Positions 34,025-41,887 of a stretch of 64,000 bases of DNA are shown here, piece after piece; the first letter of the stretch is position 1, and every line of letters starts with the position of its first letter. The notes beneath the pieces were generated by a model, which was given only the letters and a program-made list of their open reading frames with translations, was not told where the DNA came from and made no database searches. The position numbers and the translations under genes were made by a program. The DNA is from Prevotella sp. (GTDB lineage Bacteria > Bacteroidota > Bacteroidia > Bacteroidales > Bacteroidaceae). Location: assembly GCA_021636625.1 (NCBI GenBank), contig JAJWLX010000014.1, positions 6,891 to 70,890 of the forward strand, in the 5' to 3' direction.

Positions 34025-34064
34025 AATTTTCTAATAACATGATAAACAGAAAGGAGATACAAAA

Positions 34065-34163
34065 ATGAAGAAAGACACATGGAAAACCATTATCCAGATT
34101 GCGATTTCTATTCTCACGGCGATTGCCACCACCCTGGGGGTAACCTCGTGCATGGGTAGCTAA
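34065..34163 (+). CDS. Smalltalk microprotein
   Basis: 32 residues (MKKDTWKTIIQIAISILTAI ...), matching the 'smalltalk' family of Bacteroidetes: a KKxTWKxIIQ start, one hydrophobic helix, and a lipobox-like GVTSC near the end. AAGGAG lies 8 bp upstream of the ATG, a strong site for this genome. Function unknown; members sit between a wall hydrolase and an HU-family gene, as here, and a holin-like or small membrane-toxin role has to be regarded as speculation. Confidence 0.85.
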   Translation: MKKDTWKTIIQIAISILTAIATTLGVTSCMGS

Positions 34164-34199
34164 CGCAGATTCTGCGGATGATTATTCTTCGGATGTTTA

Positions 34200-34611
34200 T
34201 TCATCGGATTACACGGAATTATCGGAAGGGCATTCTTGCTTCACGGATTACGCACGGAATTTAGACGGAAAGCGACCTATGCGGTCGAGGCGATTTAAAC
34301 CACATATTATTAAGGTCACGCAGATTTCGCAGATGACGCAGATTCTTTTCTGATAAACTCTTTTTTATGTCCCACAGATTTCACAGATTTACACAGATTT
34401 AGACCTGTTCGGTCTGTGGGATGACGCAGATCTTTATTCATTGGATTTCGCTGAGTTATCCGATGAAAAATCTGTGTTAATCTGTGAAATCTGTGGGACT
34501 ATACATCAGGCAGTTCCGGTTCCTCGACCGAACAGGTCGCTTTCCGTTTAAATTCCGTGCGTAATCCGTACAGCAAGAATGAAATCCGATAACTCCGCGT
34601 AATCCGATGAA
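34200..34611. repeat. Long inverted-repeat element, ~412 bp
   Basis: Second member of the 32954 type: CATCGGATTACACGG...CGGAAAGCGACC arm on the left, mirrored arm on the right, ACAGATT core between, with GACCTGTTCGGTC at the centre. It separates the smalltalk gene from the HU-HIG gene and fills most of that 500-bp gap. Confidence 0.8.
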
Positions 34612-34675
34612 GAAAAAATCCGATGAAGAAAAAATCGAAGAAAGAAAAAATGAATGTTTAACCCTTTAAATCTAA

Positions 34676-35275
34676 ATGAGTATGGCAAAATTCAGAAAAG
34701 TGAAGAACAACCGCAAGAACTCCCCTACCAGGGGAATGATCTACGGTAGAGCAGTAGTTAACAGAGTGGTGCACACCTCAGCCATCGCCAAGAAAATCAC
34801 TGAGCGATGCACCGTAACCGAACCGGACATCCTGGCCGTGATCAACGCCCTGATGACAGAGATCTCCGCCAACATTGCCGAAGGCAACAAGGTGGTGCTC
34901 GACGAATTCGGAAGCTTCAAGCTCGGCATCAGAACTTCCCCAGCCGTAAACGCCAAGAAGTTCACCTCAGCCAACATCAAGAACATGTACGTCATCTACT
35001 CACCTTACACTGTCATGGACCAGGGCAAGCGAGTAAAGCCGATGCTCAGTGGCATCAAGATGGAGGAGATGACCGAGTACAACGGCATCGAAGACGAGGA
35101 AAATAGCGGCGGTACCACGGGCGGAGGCACATCAGGCGGTACATCAGGCGAGACATCAGGAGGCACATCAGGCGGCACTTCAGGCGACAACACCCAGACT
35201 GGCGGCTCCGGCAATACCGAATCAGGCGGCACCGGCGACGGACAGGGCAGCGGCAGTACAGATGTAGATCTGTAA
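34676..35275 (+). CDS. HU-HIG family DNA-binding protein with glycine-rich tail
   Basis: 199 residues (193 if ATG 34682 is used). Residues ~1-125 form an HU/IHF-like domain of the HU-HIG class (KKITERCTVTEPDILAVINAL, VVLDEFGSFKLGI, then a Bacteroidetes-specific extension NIKNMYVIYSP). The C-terminus is a Gly/Thr/Ser repeat (GGTSGGTSGETSGGTSGG). HU-HIG proteins carry wHTH, Ig or glycine-rich tails and cluster with mobile or conflict genes. It probably binds or bends DNA; the tail may mediate association. Confidence 0.88.
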   Translation: MSMAKFRKVKNNRKNSPTRGMIYGRAVVNRVVHTSAIAKKITERCTVTEPDILAVINALMTEISANIAEGNKVVLDEFGSFKLGIRTSPAVNAKKFTSANIKNMYVIYSPYTVMDQGKRVKPMLSGIKMEEMTEYNGIEDEENSGGTTGGGTSGGTSGETSGGTSGGTSGDNTQTGGSGNTESGGTGDGQGSGSTDVDL

Positions 35276-35295
35276 GCAAAACGTTCTCTTTAATC

Positions 35296-35336
35296 AAGAG
35301 GGTGTGTCATAAGCCCATGACACACCCTCTTTTTTC
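35296..35336 (+). terminator. Terminator of the HU-HIG gene
   Basis: A perfect 15-bp stem (35296-35310 with 35317-35331), 6-nt loop and a T-run. The stem contains GGTGTGTCATAAG, the word also found around the element at 32954. Confidence 0.9.
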
Positions 35337-35353
35337 GTTTCTTCATCGTTTTT

Positions 35354-35567
35354 CTTCATCGGATTAAGCAGAGTTAACGGAACATTCTTGTTTCACGGAT
35401 TACGCACGAAATTTAAACGGATTTGGCCTTACGGCCATAGAGCTAGCGCCGTAACGTTCCAGCTTTAGGGGGTATCGCCACGACCGTGAGGTCGCTTTCC
35501 GTCTAAAATCCGTGCGTAATCCGAGGAAGGCGGTTAAGGCTCCGTTTATTCCGCGTAATCCGATGAA
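35354..35567. repeat. Inverted-repeat element, short form, ~214 bp
   Basis: Arms CATCGGATTAAGCAGAGTTAACGG and CCGCGTAATCCGATG with ATTACGCACGAAATTTAAACGG and complement inside, but no ACAGATT core; the centre is a GC-rich palindromic stretch (GGCCTTACGGCC). The remainder of the 480-bp gap carries only the promoter at 35654. Confidence 0.7.
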
Positions 35568-35653
35568 TAATGACACACCCAGTCTTCTTTTTTTCCTATC
35601 CCATTTAACAAATAATTAGAAACCAAAATAATATGCAAATAAAGTGAAAAATG

Positions 35654-35685
35654 TTTGGCGCTTTCAAGTTTTCGGAGTAACTTTG
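35654..35685 (+). promoter_or_regulatory. Promoter of the PCMD lipoprotein operon
   Basis: TTTG (35654-35657) and TAACTTTG (35678-35685) with a 20-bp spacer, about 70 bp before the start codon. Confidence 0.75.
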
Positions 35686-35755
35686 CAACCAGAAATTTGA
35701 ATCATCAGAGGCTATCCCCAAAAAGATAGCGCTCTTATATAATAAAAGAAAGGAT

Positions 35756-36943
35756 ATGAAGACTATGGGTTTTAGAAAATTTATAACGCTATCTTTATCG
35801 ACGGTTTGCGCCCTATCTCTCAGTTCATGCTTCAAGGATGAACCCCTCAATGCCGAATGCGACATCGAGCAGGCATACATCCACCCAGGAAGCTGGCTGA
35901 AGCTGTGGTTCACAAACGCATCGGATACGCTCGTCAACGTACAGAGCGACCAGGACAAGATAGAATTCACCATGAAGCCATTCGCCAGTCTCAAGAAGCA
36001 GGCACCGATGTTCCGACTCACCCCGGGAGCCACCATCCAACCGGAAAGTGGAAGCGTGCACGACTTCTCCAAAGGTCCTGTTACATACGTGGTTACATCA
36101 GAAGACAAGCAGTGGACCCGCACCTATCAGGTGAGCATCAAGAAGGGTCAGACCACCATGAGCAAGGAGTTTGAATTCGATTTCGAAAACGCATACCTCA
36201 GCAAGGGATACTACAACTGGCAGGAAAACTGGAATGGCGATCTCCTCGACATCTGGGCTACCGGAAACCCGGGATTCAAGATCAGCAACCCATCGGCAAA
36301 ACCGGATGAATATCCTACCGTGATGATAGAAGAAGGCTATCAGGGCAAGGGCGCGAAGCTCACCACCCAGCGCACCAGCAAGCTCGCCGATATGGTGAAG
36401 AAGCCTATCGCTGCCGGCAACCTCTTCATCGGACAGTTTGATGCCACCGATGCCCTGCGCGATGCGATGAAGGCAACCAAATTCGGTCGCCCATTCAGTT
36501 TCAGCGGCAAACCGGAGAAGCTGGAAGGCTGGTACAAGTATCAGGCTGGCGAGAAATTCACCGACAAGGATATGAACGAGCTGGATCGCCATGACTACGG
36601 AACCATCTACGCCGTGCTCTACGAGAACATCGACGAGAATGGAGATGCTGTAGTACTCTATGGAGATAACGTACAGAGCAGCAAGCAGATAGTAGCTCTC
36701 GCCCTGGTAGGAGAAGCCCGAGATGACAACGGAAAGACTGCCATCGGAAACACACCGGAATGGCATCACTTCAGTGTAGATTTCGATTATCAGTCCTACG
36801 GCAAGACTATCGACCCCGTGAAGCTGAAGAATGGCGGTTACAGTCTCGCCATCGTCTGCTCATCCAGTTCAGATGGCGCCAACTTCCTGGGCGCCGTAGG
36901 CAGCACCCTCTGGGTGGATAGTTTCAAACTGATTTGCAAATAA
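35756..36943 (+). CDS. PCMD-domain surface lipoprotein
   Basis: 395 residues with a lipoprotein signal (lipobox LSSC, Cys near 25). After an N-terminal beta-domain, residues ~140-395 fit the PCMD (putative carbohydrate metabolism) domain of Bacteroidetes: EFEFDFENAYLSKGYYNWQENW at its start and GSTLWVDSFKLIC at its end. Probably a surface glycan-binding protein. It is followed 8 bp later by an outer-membrane beta-barrel gene, and the pair looks like one operon. Confidence 0.8.
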   Translation: MKTMGFRKFITLSLSTVCALSLSSCFKDEPLNAECDIEQAYIHPGSWLKLWFTNASDTLVNVQSDQDKIEFTMKPFASLKKQAPMFRLTPGATIQPESGSVHDFSKGPVTYVVTSEDKQWTRTYQVSIKKGQTTMSKEFEFDFENAYLSKGYYNWQENWNGDLLDIWATGNPGFKISNPSAKPDEYPTVMIEEGYQGKGAKLTTQRTSKLADMVKKPIAAGNLFIGQFDATDALRDAMKATKFGRPFSFSGKPEKLEGWYKYQAGEKFTDKDMNELDRHDYGTIYAVLYENIDENGDAVVLYGDNVQSSKQIVALALVGEARDDNGKTAIGNTPEWHHFSVDFDYQSYGKTIDPVKLKNGGYSLAIVCSSSSDGANFLGAVGSTLWVDSFKLICK

Positions 36944-36951
36944 GAAGAAAA

Positions 36952-37743
36952 ATGAAAAAGATAACAGTACTGGCACTCCTGCTGGCATGCAGCGCTGCTT
37001 CATGGGCAGGAGACAAGAATAGTGCCTGGAACAAATATCTCCACGGCTATGAGTATCAGGCACGCGTGGCGTATAACCTGGGCGGCACCGCCCCTATCGG
37101 CATGCCTGCCACCATCCGCACGCTTCACAGCTACACCCTTCGCCCTAACTTCAGTCTGGGCGTGGATGCCTATCACCCACTCTCCGGAAACTGGGGTTTC
37201 GTGGGCGGAATCCGCTTCGAGAACAAGAGCATGAAGACCGATGCGGGCGTTAAGAACTACTATATGAAGATAGTTCGTGGCGGCGAGGAGCTGCAGGGCG
37301 TCTTTACGGGCGATGTAGTGACCAAGGTGGATATGAGTCTCATCACCGTTCCGATTCAGGCAACATACGATGTCTGTGATAATCTCCGCTTCAAGCTGGG
37401 TCCATACGTAAGTTATGTTACCTCGAAGAAGTTTGAGGGCTGGGCATACAACGGTTATCTCCGCCGCCAGGAAGAGGGGCATCCCAAAGGAGACCCTACG
37501 GGACAGAAGGTGATGCTGGGCGAAAAGGAAGGCGAACGTGGTGATTATGATTTCAGCGACGATATGCGCAACTGGCAAGTGGGTGTAGATTTCGGCATAG
37601 ACTGGAAGCTGAGCGACCGCTGGGGCATCTGCGCTGACCTGAGCTGGGGTCTGAACGGCATCTTCAAGAAGGATTTCGAGACCATCGAGCAGACGATGTA
37701 TCCAATCTACGGCAGCATCGGCATCACGTATCAGCTGAAATAA
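36952..37743 (+). CDS. Outer-membrane beta-barrel protein
   Basis: 263 residues from the ATG at 36952. An in-frame TTG at 36934 lies inside the previous coding sequence and is rejected. A clear signal peptide (MKKITVLALLLACSAASWA) is followed by alternating amphipathic strands and a C-terminal aromatic strand (YGSIGITYQLK) typical of PorT-like barrels. The partner lipoprotein lies directly upstream. Substrate unknown. Confidence 0.8.
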   Translation: MKKITVLALLLACSAASWAGDKNSAWNKYLHGYEYQARVAYNLGGTAPIGMPATIRTLHSYTLRPNFSLGVDAYHPLSGNWGFVGGIRFENKSMKTDAGVKNYYMKIVRGGEELQGVFTGDVVTKVDMSLITVPIQATYDVCDNLRFKLGPYVSYVTSKKFEGWAYNGYLRRQEEGHPKGDPTGQKVMLGEKEGERGDYDFSDDMRNWQVGVDFGIDWKLSDRWGICADLSWGLNGIFKKDFETIEQTMYPIYGSIGITYQLK

Positions 37744-37792
37744 CGGATGATATTCTGCTGAAGCTATCTATAATATGAAGCTATTTATAATA

Positions 37793-37810
37793 TAATGTAC
37801 GCGTACATTA
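37793..37810. promoter_or_regulatory. 18-bp perfect palindrome, possible operator
   Basis: TAATGTACGCGTACATTA lies 70 bp upstream of the lipoprotein gene at 37880, just after two direct GAAGCTAT(C/T)TATAATAT repeats. It has no T-run, so an operator is more likely than a terminator. Confidence 0.4.
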
Positions 37811-37879
37811 ATATATATAGACAAAGAGATATAAAAAGATAAAAAACAACAATTATTCATTAACAAAAAAGAGAAGAAA

Positions 37880-38635
37880 ATGAAAAAGTTTATTTATTTG
37901 ATGGCCATGGTTTGCACCCTTGGCTTCTTCACTGCTTGTAGCAGCGATGATGACAACAATGAGAATGATTTCAAGCGCAACGAGAAGATTGAAGGTACCT
38001 GGAAGGTACAGGATGCCGGGTTTGATGCAAATGGCAATTCTACAGGTTCAGTAGTATTAAAGTGGGAAGGTTCTGATGATGCAGTTATCACTATCCCAGG
38101 CTTGTTTGATGAGCCATATCCAGTAAAGGATGCCATCAAAATGGCTCCAATGCTGCTCAACACCCAGCTCAGAAGCGTTTTGCAGGATGTAACCTTCAAT
38201 GAGAAGGGTCAGATTTCTGCAACCTACAAGGAAGAGGCTGATGACAAGGACTGGAAGGTAGCTAACGATTACGCTACATACCAGGTAGTTAACGAGAATA
38301 AGATTACCTTGTTCCTGAACACAGCCAAGATTACAGAAGACATCGACGATGCTCAGGAGAAGGCTATGGTAGCCGGTATGTTGGATCAGTTTAAGACTGG
38401 TATTCCAGTACATGTATCTTATCCAGCAGCCAACAAGGTATATTTCTATGTTGACAAGGATTTCGTAGCTCCTATCATCACCATGCTTTATGCTCAGGTT
38501 GACAAGATTCCTACTACAGGTATGGACAAGGAGGATTTGGCACAATTCCTGATTTTGAAGACTGTTGTAAAACAGCTTCCTGACATCATGAAAAAGACAA
38601 CCAAGTTTGAGGCAGGTCTTGAGTTGATGAAGTAA
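37880..38635 (+). CDS. Lipoprotein, DUF4925-like
   Basis: 251 residues with lipobox FTAC. The mature part starts with an acidic linker (SSDDDNNEND) and a lipocalin-like strand (KIEGTWKVQDAGFD), then a helical C-terminal region (AQFLILKTVVKQLPDIM). Codon use (TTG, GTT-rich) differs from the preceding two genes. The DUF4925 assignment is from memory of the N-terminal pattern and is tentative. A strong terminator follows. Confidence 0.7.
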   Translation: MKKFIYLMAMVCTLGFFTACSSDDDNNENDFKRNEKIEGTWKVQDAGFDANGNSTGSVVLKWEGSDDAVITIPGLFDEPYPVKDAIKMAPMLLNTQLRSVLQDVTFNEKGQISATYKEEADDKDWKVANDYATYQVVNENKITLFLNTAKITEDIDDAQEKAMVAGMLDQFKTGIPVHVSYPAANKVYFYVDKDFVAPIITMLYAQVDKIPTTGMDKEDLAQFLILKTVVKQLPDIMKKTTKFEAGLELMK

Positions 38636-38678
38636 AGCTGCAAAGGCTATAAACTCCCGAAAGGCTGATAAATAATAA

Positions 38679-38718
38679 AATCCCCATTTATCCTTTGATG
38701 GATAGCTGGGGATTTTTT
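38679..38718 (+). terminator. Terminator after the DUF4925-like gene
   Basis: AATCCCCA...TATCC paired with GGATA...TGGGGATT (38679-38714), followed by TTTTTT. Confidence 0.85.
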
Positions 38719-38730
38719 GCTTTTTATAAG

Positions 38731-39051
38731 TTATTCTTCTTGTTTCCAAAAGCTAGATGGGTTCTTTCTCATATCCCAAATATCTACGAAATGAACTTCA
38801 TCCATCTTTTCGAGATAATAATAAATCAACTTAAAATTATTCATGAAATTAGCGCCTCGCAGCTGGTATGGAAAATCAGGAGCACCATTAAAAGGCGGCC
38901 TTCCTTCTGGAAAGACCTCCAAAAAGCTCTTGATCTTATCAATTTCCGTCATCCATCTACGAGCCGTTTTTCTACCATAAACCTCATAAGCTTCTTCAAC
39001 ATACTCATGAAGTTTCTGTTCGAAAAGAGGGTGAATGATTACTTTAGCCAT
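38731..39051 (-). CDS. RelE/ParE-family toxin
   Basis: 106 residues with the RelE/ParE layout: two N-terminal helices (PLFEQKLHEYVEEAYEVYGRKTARRWM), a basic sheet, and the C-terminal strand VHFVDIWDMRKNP where the Arg is the usual conserved residue. It overlaps the upstream antitoxin gene by 13 bp, a standard toxin-antitoxin arrangement. Whether it cuts mRNA (RelE) or poisons gyrase (ParE) cannot be decided. Confidence 0.85.
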   Translation of the reverse strand: MAKVIIHPLFEQKLHEYVEEAYEVYGRKTARRWMTEIDKIKSFLEVFPEGRPPFNGAPDFPYQLRGANFMNNFKLIYYYLEKMDEVHFVDIWDMRKNPSSFWKQEE

Positions 39052-39332
39052 GGGAAATCCTGATAAAGACGTTCTTTAAAATCATCGTATGGCTCCCACT
39101 TCGTTGGATCATCCGCAATGGTTTTACAATACTCAATGCTCTCCATCAAACTCTCCCAGGAGAAATGATTACCCAACTCCGGAATTTCATCTAAAACCTC
39201 TTTATGATTCTCGAAACCACTCATCGGCATAGGCACAGCATGCTCCATCACCGAAACACGATGAGTTGGCGTAGGCTCAGCTACCATATCCTCACCCTCA
39301 TGCAAATCTATATGATATTTTTTTTCTTTCAT
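39039..39332 (-). CDS. Putative antitoxin of the RelE/ParE pair
   Basis: 97 acidic residues directly upstream of, and overlapping, the toxin. No known antitoxin DNA-binding fold is obvious (no RHH or HTH signature); the C-terminal half (NHFSWESLMESIEYCKTIADD) is helical and likely wraps the toxin. Identity rests mostly on context. Strong promoter at 39358-39388. Confidence 0.65.
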   Translation of the reverse strand: MKEKKYHIDLHEGEDMVAEPTPTHRVSVMEHAVPMPMSGFENHKEVLDEIPELGNHFSWESLMESIEYCKTIADDPTKWEPYDDFKERLYQDFPWLK

Positions 39333-39357
39333 AATAGTATGCTTTTAATTAACCCTG

Positions 39358-39388
39358 CAAATATACGAAGAAATATAATAATATGCAA
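39358..39388 (-). promoter_or_regulatory. Promoter of the RelE/ParE toxin-antitoxin operon
   Basis: TATATTTG (39358-39365) and TTG (39386-39388) on the minus strand with a 20-bp spacer. Confidence 0.75.
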
Positions 39389-39562
39389 GATTTTTGAGGA
39401 ATTATTTAATCATTCTTGAGGAATTTTCTATTTTCCGGGCATAAAAAAAGATTGCATCAGCGGAAATACTTCCAACCAATGCAATCTTCAGTTTTCTTTA
39501 ATCTAGAGGCTAAACACTTTCTTACGAGAAGAATCACGGAAGAAAAGAGCCTAGCGTCGGAT

Positions 39563-39907
39563 TTACTTCACCTTTGCAACGATAGCCTTGAAAGCCTCAG
39601 GGTTGTTTACAGCGAGGTCAGCGAGAACCTTACGGTTAATCTCGATACCAGCCTTGTGAAGAGCACCCATCAACTGGCTGTAGCTCATACCATCGAGGCG
39701 AGCAGCAGCGTTGATACGCTGGATCCACAATGCGCGGAATGTGCGCTTCTTGTTACGACGATCGCGATAAGCGTAGGTAAGACCCTTCTCCCAAGTGTTC
39801 TTAGCTACTGTCCATACATTCTTGCGAGCTCCATAGTAACCCTTAGTGAGCTTCAAGATTCTTGTTCTTTTTGCTTTTGATGCAACGTGATTTACTGATC
39901 TTGGCAT
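39563..39907 (-). CDS. rplT: 50S ribosomal protein L20
   Basis: 114 residues, canonical from MPRSVNHVASKAKRTRILKLTKGYYGARKN to the end. L20 is an early 50S assembly protein and, in many bacteria, represses its own infC-rpmI-rplT transcript. Last gene of that operon here, 39 bp after rpmI. Confidence 0.97.
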   Translation of the reverse strand: MPRSVNHVASKAKRTRILKLTKGYYGARKNVWTVAKNTWEKGLTYAYRDRRNKKRTFRALWIQRINAAARLDGMSYSQLMGALHKAGIEINRKVLADLAVNNPEAFKAIVAKVK

Positions 39908-39946
39908 AATTTTTTTTCTTTAAAAGTTCGACTAAAAAGTTAATAA

Positions 39947-40144
39947 TTAACGGAGGCAGAGCAAGTCGCGAACCTGCTTCAAGTTTGAACGGTCTACGAG
40001 AGTCTCACCAAGGAGATTTCTCTTCTGCTTCTTTGTCTTCTTAGTCAAGATGTGACTGTGAAAAGCGTGATGACGCTTAATCTTACCTGTACCGGTGAAA
40101 CGGAATCTCTTCTTTGCGCCGGAATTAGTCTTTACTTTTGGCAT
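39947..40144 (-). CDS. rpmI: 50S ribosomal protein L35
   Basis: 65 residues with the conserved basic N-terminus (MPKVKTNSGAKKRFRFTGTG) and SHILTKKTKKQKRNL core. It follows infC by 177 bp; that gap holds a short tandem ATCCGTGTA repeat near 40290. Confidence 0.97.
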   Translation of the reverse strand: MPKVKTNSGAKKRFRFTGTGKIKRHHAFHSHILTKKTKKQKRNLLGETLVDRSNLKQVRDLLCLR

Positions 40145-40321
40145 TTTTACTTTTAATTTTAAATTGTTATTTATTATAGCGATGGCAACGCATATACCAG
40201 GGCGTTACGCATCTTTTTTTCTACTTTGAACTTTGAGATTTGAACTTTGAACTTTATGATTACCTTTTTATCATGAGATTGTAAAAATCCGTGTAATCCG
40301 TGTAATCCGTGCCAAATTCAA

Positions 40322-41005
40322 TTACTCAGCCTCTTCTGCGAGCTTCTTCAGGGCATCGCCGCCTTTGGCATTGGCGAGCAAGCCATTCTTCTCGGCATTG
40401 GCAGCGCGCTCTGCATCAGCAGCAGCCTTAGCTTCAGCCTCTCGCTTCTCACGGTCCATCTTCTGCTGGCTCTTCTTTGCAGTACCAGCCTTCTTAGGAC
40501 TCATGTAGAGGAACATCTTCTTACCTTCAAGCTTTGGCATCTGCTCCACCTTTCCGTACTCTTCCAAATCATTGGCGAAACGGAGAAGAAGAACCTCACC
40601 CTGCTCCTTGAAGAGAATAGAGCGACCACGGAAGAAAACGTATGCGCGAACCTTGTTGCCCTCGTTGAGGAACTCCATAGCGTGCTTGAGCTTGAACTGA
40701 TAGTCGTGCTCATCGGTCTGAGGTCCGAAACGGATCTCCTTGGTCTCCACCTTCACCTGCTTCTGCTTCATTTCCTTAGCATGTTTCTTCTGCTGGTAAA
40801 GGAACTTAGAATAGTCAACAATACGGCAAACTGGTGGTTGGGCATTAGGAGATATCTCGACCAAGTCAAGCTCTTGCTGACGTGCCAAGTCCAACGCTTT
40901 ACGTGTAGGCATCACTTCAGCTCCGCCTTCACTTACTACTCTCACTTCACGTACGCGTATCTGTTCGTTTACGCGGTACTGATTTTTCATTTTGTCATTT
41001 TTCAT
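40322..41005 (-). CDS. infC: Translation initiation factor IF-3
   Basis: 227 residues. The N-domain (YRVNEQIRVREVRVVSEGGAEV), the linker helix (KKHAKEMKQKQVKVETKEIRFGP) and the C-domain (DYQFKLKHAMEFLNEGNKVRAYVFFRG) are intact. A lysine/alanine-rich extension of about 45 residues follows, longer than the E. coli protein, as in other Bacteroidetes. It starts with an ordinary ATG; an alternative ATG lies at 40990. It has its own promoter, so it does not depend on thrS transcription. Confidence 0.95.
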   Translation of the reverse strand: MKNDKMKNQYRVNEQIRVREVRVVSEGGAEVMPTRKALDLARQQELDLVEISPNAQPPVCRIVDYSKFLYQQKKHAKEMKQKQVKVETKEIRFGPQTDEHDYQFKLKHAMEFLNEGNKVRAYVFFRGRSILFKEQGEVLLLRFANDLEEYGKVEQMPKLEGKKMFLYMSPKKAGTAKKSQQKMDREKREAEAKAAADAERAANAEKNGLLANAKGGDALKKLAEEAE

Positions 41006-41046
41006 TAACTATTCGATATATTCAACGTTTTTTGATTAAACGGCTG

Positions 41047-41078
41047 CAAAGTTACGCATTTTCCGTGAAACCACCAAA
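41047..41078 (-). promoter_or_regulatory. Promoter of infC-rpmI-rplT
   Basis: TAACTTTG (41047-41054) and TTTG (41075-41078) on the minus strand with a 20-bp spacer, 42 bp upstream of infC. Confidence 0.8.
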
Positions 41079-41146
41079 TTTTCAGCGGGTTATTTTCATT
41101 TTTGCCCGCAGATTCTTTGTTTTTCTAATGGATTTAATGTTTTTAA

Positions 41147-41272
41147 CCCCACAGATTGATATATTTAATCCCGCAAATTGATATATTTTAGTCCCATAGA
41201 TTTCACAGATCAACACAGATCTTTATGATAAAGAAACTAAATCTGTGAAAATCTGTGAAATCTGTGGGACTT
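41147..41272. repeat. ACAGATT-type palindromic repeat between the GxxExxY gene and infC
   Basis: GTCCCATAGATTTCACAGATC (from 41191) is mirrored by AAATCTGTGAAATCTGTGGGAC (to 41270). Two outer CCCCACAGATTGATATATTTAATCCCGC units precede it at 41147. It fills most of the space between the two genes. Confidence 0.75.
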
Positions 41273-41309
41273 AAGAAAACAACAAATCAGTGGAGACTAA
41301 GAAAAGCTT

Positions 41310-41699
41310 TCAATCCATGGGAGTATATCCATTGACTTTACGAAAGATTGATTTTCGAATATCAGTGGTAGAAAAATTGACCAATATTCCAAGATGCTTC
41401 CTTGCCACACGCAAATACGTAAGCAATTGCTTATGAAAGACATCTTTCATTTCTGCCACAGACTTCAGTTCGACTATAACTTTATCTTCTACAAGAAGAT
41501 CCAGACGGAAATCGACAGGCAAAACCTTACCGTCATACATGACATCCAGCTTAACTTGACTCTCTACCTTAAGTCCATCTTTGCGCAACTGATAGCACAG
41601 AGCTGCTTCATAAACCGACTCAAGCAAACCTGGACCCAATTCATTATAAACCTTATAAATAGCTCCAATGATCTTATAAGATATCTCATTTTCTGTCAT
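41310..41699 (-). CDS. GxxExxY-family protein (PD-(D/E)XK type)
   Basis: 129 residues from ATG 41699; an in-frame start at 41729 is possible. The defining motif GLLESVY is at residues 24-30, and DFRLDLLVEDKVIVELKSV carries the D ... ELK nuclease-like residues. Function unknown. It is inserted between thrS and infC, which are normally adjacent, and is flanked on both sides by palindromic repeats. Confidence 0.85.
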   Translation of the reverse strand: MTENEISYKIIGAIYKVYNELGPGLLESVYEAALCYQLRKDGLKVESQVKLDVMYDGKVLPVDFRLDLLVEDKVIVELKSVAEMKDVFHKQLLTYLRVARKHLGILVNFSTTDIRKSIFRKVNGYTPMD

Positions 41700-41736
41700 A
41701 ACCAAACTATTTAAAATCCTCCATAACAAAAATAAA

Positions 41737-41863
41737 CTCCCACAGATTTCACAGATTCACACAGATATTCTGCAGAACAAAAAAATCTCCCACAGACGTC
41801 ACGATTCTTACAGATATTCTGCAGAACAAAAAAATCTGTGTTAATCTGTGAAATCTGTGGGAG
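41737..41863. repeat. ACAGATT-type palindromic repeat between thrS and the GxxExxY gene
   Basis: CTCCCACAGATTTCACAGATT (41737 on) is mirrored by AATCTGTGAAATCTGTGGGAG (to 41863). The inner part is duplicated: ACAGATATTCTGCAGAACAAA occurs twice, about 57 bp apart. Confidence 0.75.
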
Positions 41864-41887
41864 ATTAGAAAATATCAATCTGCGGGA

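Noticed and set aside
36934..36951. TTG start for the beta-barrel protein
   Set aside because: It lies within the final codons of the PCMD gene; the ATG at 36952 starts a standard signal peptide.
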